Origin: Anaerolineae bacterium | GTDB taxonomy: Bacteria; Chloroflexota; Anaerolineae; JAADDB01 | Assembly: GCA_015489285.1 (NCBI GenBank) | Contig: WGAA01000237.1 | Coordinates: forward strand, 1-6,776 | Length of the DNA stretch: 6,776 nt | Direction: 5' to 3' | Shown here: in pieces, positions 5,199 to 6,776 of the stretch | Position numbering within the stretch: position 1 is the stretch's first letter | Layout of the letters: every line of letters starts with the position of its first letter | Notes under the pieces: model-generated | What the model was told of the DNA's origin: nothing | What the model saw: only the letters and a program-made list of their open reading frames with translations | Databases searched by the model: none | Made by a program: the position numbers and the translations under genes

Positions 5199-6638
5199 AT
5201 GAGCATTCACTTCGGCACCGACGGGTGGCGGGCCGTCATCAGTGACGAGTTCACCTTCGCCAACGTGAGAAAGGTCGCCCAGGGCATTGCCGACTTCGTC
5301 CTGGAGAACGCCTCTCACTCCCCTCCCCTCGTCGTCGTGGGATACGACACCCGCTTCCTCTCCGACCACTACGCCCGTGAGGTGGCGCGAGTCCTCGCGG
5401 CGAACGGAATATCCGTCTACCTCACCCAGCGGGATACGCCTACTCCCATCGTCTCCTTCGCCATACGCCACGTGGGCGCCTCTTACGGCGTCATGATCAC
5501 GGCCAGTCACAATCCCCCCCGCTACAACGGCATCAAGCTGAAAGGGGCCTTCGGAGGGCCGGCCCTCCCGGCCGACACCCGCCGCGTGGAGGTCCTCATC
5601 CGCTCGGCCGAGGAGGAGGGACGGAGCCCGCGGACAATGCCCTTCGAGGAGGCGGAGCGAATGGGGCGAATCACCCGGTTCGACCCCTTTCCCCTTTACA
5701 GGTCTCACGTGTGGCAGCTGGTCCGACAGGAGCCCATCGCCCTGGCCGCGCCTCGCGTCATCGTCGACCCCATGTACGGGGCCGGACGGGGGTATTTCAA
5801 GCAGCTGCTGGAATCGGCCGGCGCCCATGTGGAGGAGATCCACGGGGTGATGAACCCGGGGTTCAACGGCCTTCACCCCGAACCCATCCCCCGCAACCTG
5901 GGTCCTTTGATGGACGCCGTCCGGGAGCGGGGTCCCGTCTTCGGTCTGGCCACCGACGGGGACGCGGACCGGATCGCCGCGGTGGACGAAAAGGGCCGGT
6001 TCGTCGACCCCCACCACATCCTGGCCCTGGCGTTACGCTTCCTGGTCCACCAACGGGGGTGGAGCGGCGCGGTCGTCAAAACGGTGTCGACGACGCGCAT
6101 GCTGGACCGCCTGGCCGAACGTTACGGGCTTCCCCTTTACGAGACGCCCGTGGGGTTCAACTACATCGTGGAACACATCCTGGAACGGGACGTCCTCATC
6201 GGCGGTGAGGAGTCGGGCGGCATGACCATCCGTCACCACATCCCCGAAGGGGATGGGTTACTGATGGGGCTTCTGCTCACGGAAATCCTCGCCACGACCC
6301 GAGGAACGCTGGTCGAGCTGGTGGAGGATCTCCACCGGGAGGTGGGGCCCTTCGTTTACGACCGGCTGGATTACCGGGTGACCGCGTTTTCCAAGCCCGA
6401 ATTGGTTCGGCGCTTGAGCGAAAATCCCCCGGCCACCCTTGCCGGTCTCCCCGTGCGCTCCATCTCCACCCGGGACGGCGTCAAGTACATGATGGATTCG
6501 GCCTGGCTCCTCATCCGACCGTCGGGCACCGAGCCCGTGCTGCGCATCTACGCCGAAGCGCCGGACCGGGGCACGGTCCACGCGCTCCTTGAGGAGGGCA
6601 AACGACTCTTCCGGGAGGTCTACGGGGCCGGGGAATGA
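5199..6638 (+). CDS. Phosphoglucomutase/phosphomannomutase family protein
   Basis: This 479-residue alpha-D-phosphohexomutase interconverts hexose 6- and 1-phosphates through an enzyme-bound phosphoserine. All four signature loops are present: phosphoserine loop TASHNP with S103, Mg-binding DGDADR (253-258), sugar-specificity loop GGEESGG (335-341) and phosphate-binding RPSGTEP (440-446). The start ATG 5199 is chosen because AGGAGGT (5187-5193) is well placed and the protein then begins MSIHFGTDGWRAV, the usual family opening. The frame is open back to GTG 5109, but that start has no ribosome site and would translate the terminator hairpin. The sugar loop reads GEESGG rather than the GEMSGH-type sequence of characterised PMM/PGM, so glucose, mannose or glucosamine phosphate cannot be chosen from sequence. 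Its neighbours suggest it feeds nucleotide-sugar synthesis. No clear promoter is seen in the short gap after the terminator. Confidence 0.92.
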   Translation: MSIHFGTDGWRAVISDEFTFANVRKVAQGIADFVLENASHSPPLVVVGYDTRFLSDHYAREVARVLAANGISVYLTQRDTPTPIVSFAIRHVGASYGVMITASHNPPRYNGIKLKGAFGGPALPADTRRVEVLIRSAEEEGRSPRTMPFEEAERMGRITRFDPFPLYRSHVWQLVRQEPIALAAPRVIVDPMYGAGRGYFKQLLESAGAHVEEIHGVMNPGFNGLHPEPIPRNLGPLMDAVRERGPVFGLATDGDADRIAAVDEKGRFVDPHHILALALRFLVHQRGWSGAVVKTVSTTRMLDRLAERYGLPLYETPVGFNYIVEHILERDVLIGGEESGGMTIRHHIPEGDGLLMGLLLTEILATTRGTLVELVEDLHREVGPFVYDRLDYRVTAFSKPELVRRLSENPPATLAGLPVRSISTRDGVKYMMDSAWLLIRPSGTEPVLRIYAEAPDRGTVHALLEEGKRLFREVYGAGE

Positions 6639-6676
6639 TCCCGCGCGTCCGGGGCCGAGGACGCCCGTTCCGCTAG

Positions 6677-6705
6677 TTGCCCTCCTCCCTGCGAAGGGGT
6701 ACAAT
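6677..6705 (+). promoter_or_regulatory. Sigma70-type promoter for a leaderless GT2 transcript
   Basis: TTGCCC (6677-6682) and TACAAT (6700-6705) are separated by exactly 17 bp. The -10 ends seven bases before ATG 6713, so the expected start of transcription falls at or within a base or two of the start codon. The only purine-rich tract nearby (AAGGGG, 6694-6699) lies upstream of the -10 and would not be in the RNA. Confidence 0.6.
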
Positions 6706-6712
6706 CCCCCCG

Positions 6713-6776
6713 ATGGAGCTTTCGATTGTCATCGTCACGTGGAATTCGGAACGGGATATCGGGCCCTGTCTGGACG
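6713..6776 (+). CDS. Glycosyltransferase family 2, N-terminus (runs off the window)
   Basis: The open frame begins at ATG 6713 and continues past the window end, giving 21 residues. The opening MELSIVIVTWNSERDIGPCL is the classic first strand and loop of GT-A fold family 2 glycosyltransferases, of the VTWN(S)xxxIxxCL type often seen in rhamnosyl- and related transferases of cell-surface polysaccharide clusters. It would transfer a sugar from a nucleotide-sugar donor in the cytoplasm. The catalytic DxD and acceptor regions lie outside the window. It follows the mutase by 74 nt on the same strand but seems to have its own promoter and no Shine-Dalgarno sequence. Confidence 0.75.
   Translation, partial: MELSIVIVTWNSERDIGPCLD

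Noticed and set aside
6645..6664. Hairpin GCGTCC/GGACGC after the mutase gene as a terminator
   Set aside because: Only six base pairs, with no T-tract after it. It may weakly slow transcription, but it does not meet the standard for an intrinsic terminator.

Overview
The window looks like a GC-rich bacterial chromosome segment, most likely from a thermophilic member of the Chloroflexota (Anaerolineae/Thermoflexia-like). This assignment is an inference from the strong C/G third-position codon bias, the style of the glycosyltransferase and phosphohexomutase proteins, and the period-7 repeats in the intergenic DNA. No rRNA or other phylogenetic marker is present to prove it.

Layout. Positions 1-280 (minus strand) hold the first 93 codons of a GT4-type glycosyltransferase that starts at GTG 280. 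Positions 281-1049 are a long, apparently non-coding divergent intergenic region filled with an ordered repeat array: seven blocks of 7-bp repeats fitting G-N-N-Y-N-A-C, separated by related spacers of about 40-55 nt that can form hairpins, and interrupted by a hairpin-rich segment of about 116 nt. Next on the plus strand come amrB (Memo family, 1050-1871), amrA (AMMECR1 family, 1884-2501) and lon (LonA protease, 2619-5105). A 17-bp hairpin terminator at 5118-5160 closes this likely transcription unit. A phosphoglucomutase/phosphomannomutase-family enzyme follows (5199-6638). The window ends in the first 21 codons of a GT2-type glycosyltransferase (6713 onward), which appears to be transcribed from its own promoter as a leaderless mRNA.

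How the genes fit together. Two themes are interleaved. The two glycosyltransferases and the sugar-phosphate mutase point to cell-surface glycan or polysaccharide synthesis, with the mutase supplying hexose-1-phosphate for nucleotide sugars. amrB and amrA are two of the three parts of the poorly understood AmmeMemoRadiSam system; the radical-SAM partner is not in the window. They lie directly upstream of the stress protease Lon with no terminator visible between them. The lon Shine-Dalgarno sequence sits in a small perfect hairpin, which could provide translational, possibly thermal, control.

The least explained parts are the period-7 repeat array at 303-946 and the hairpin over the lon ribosome binding site.
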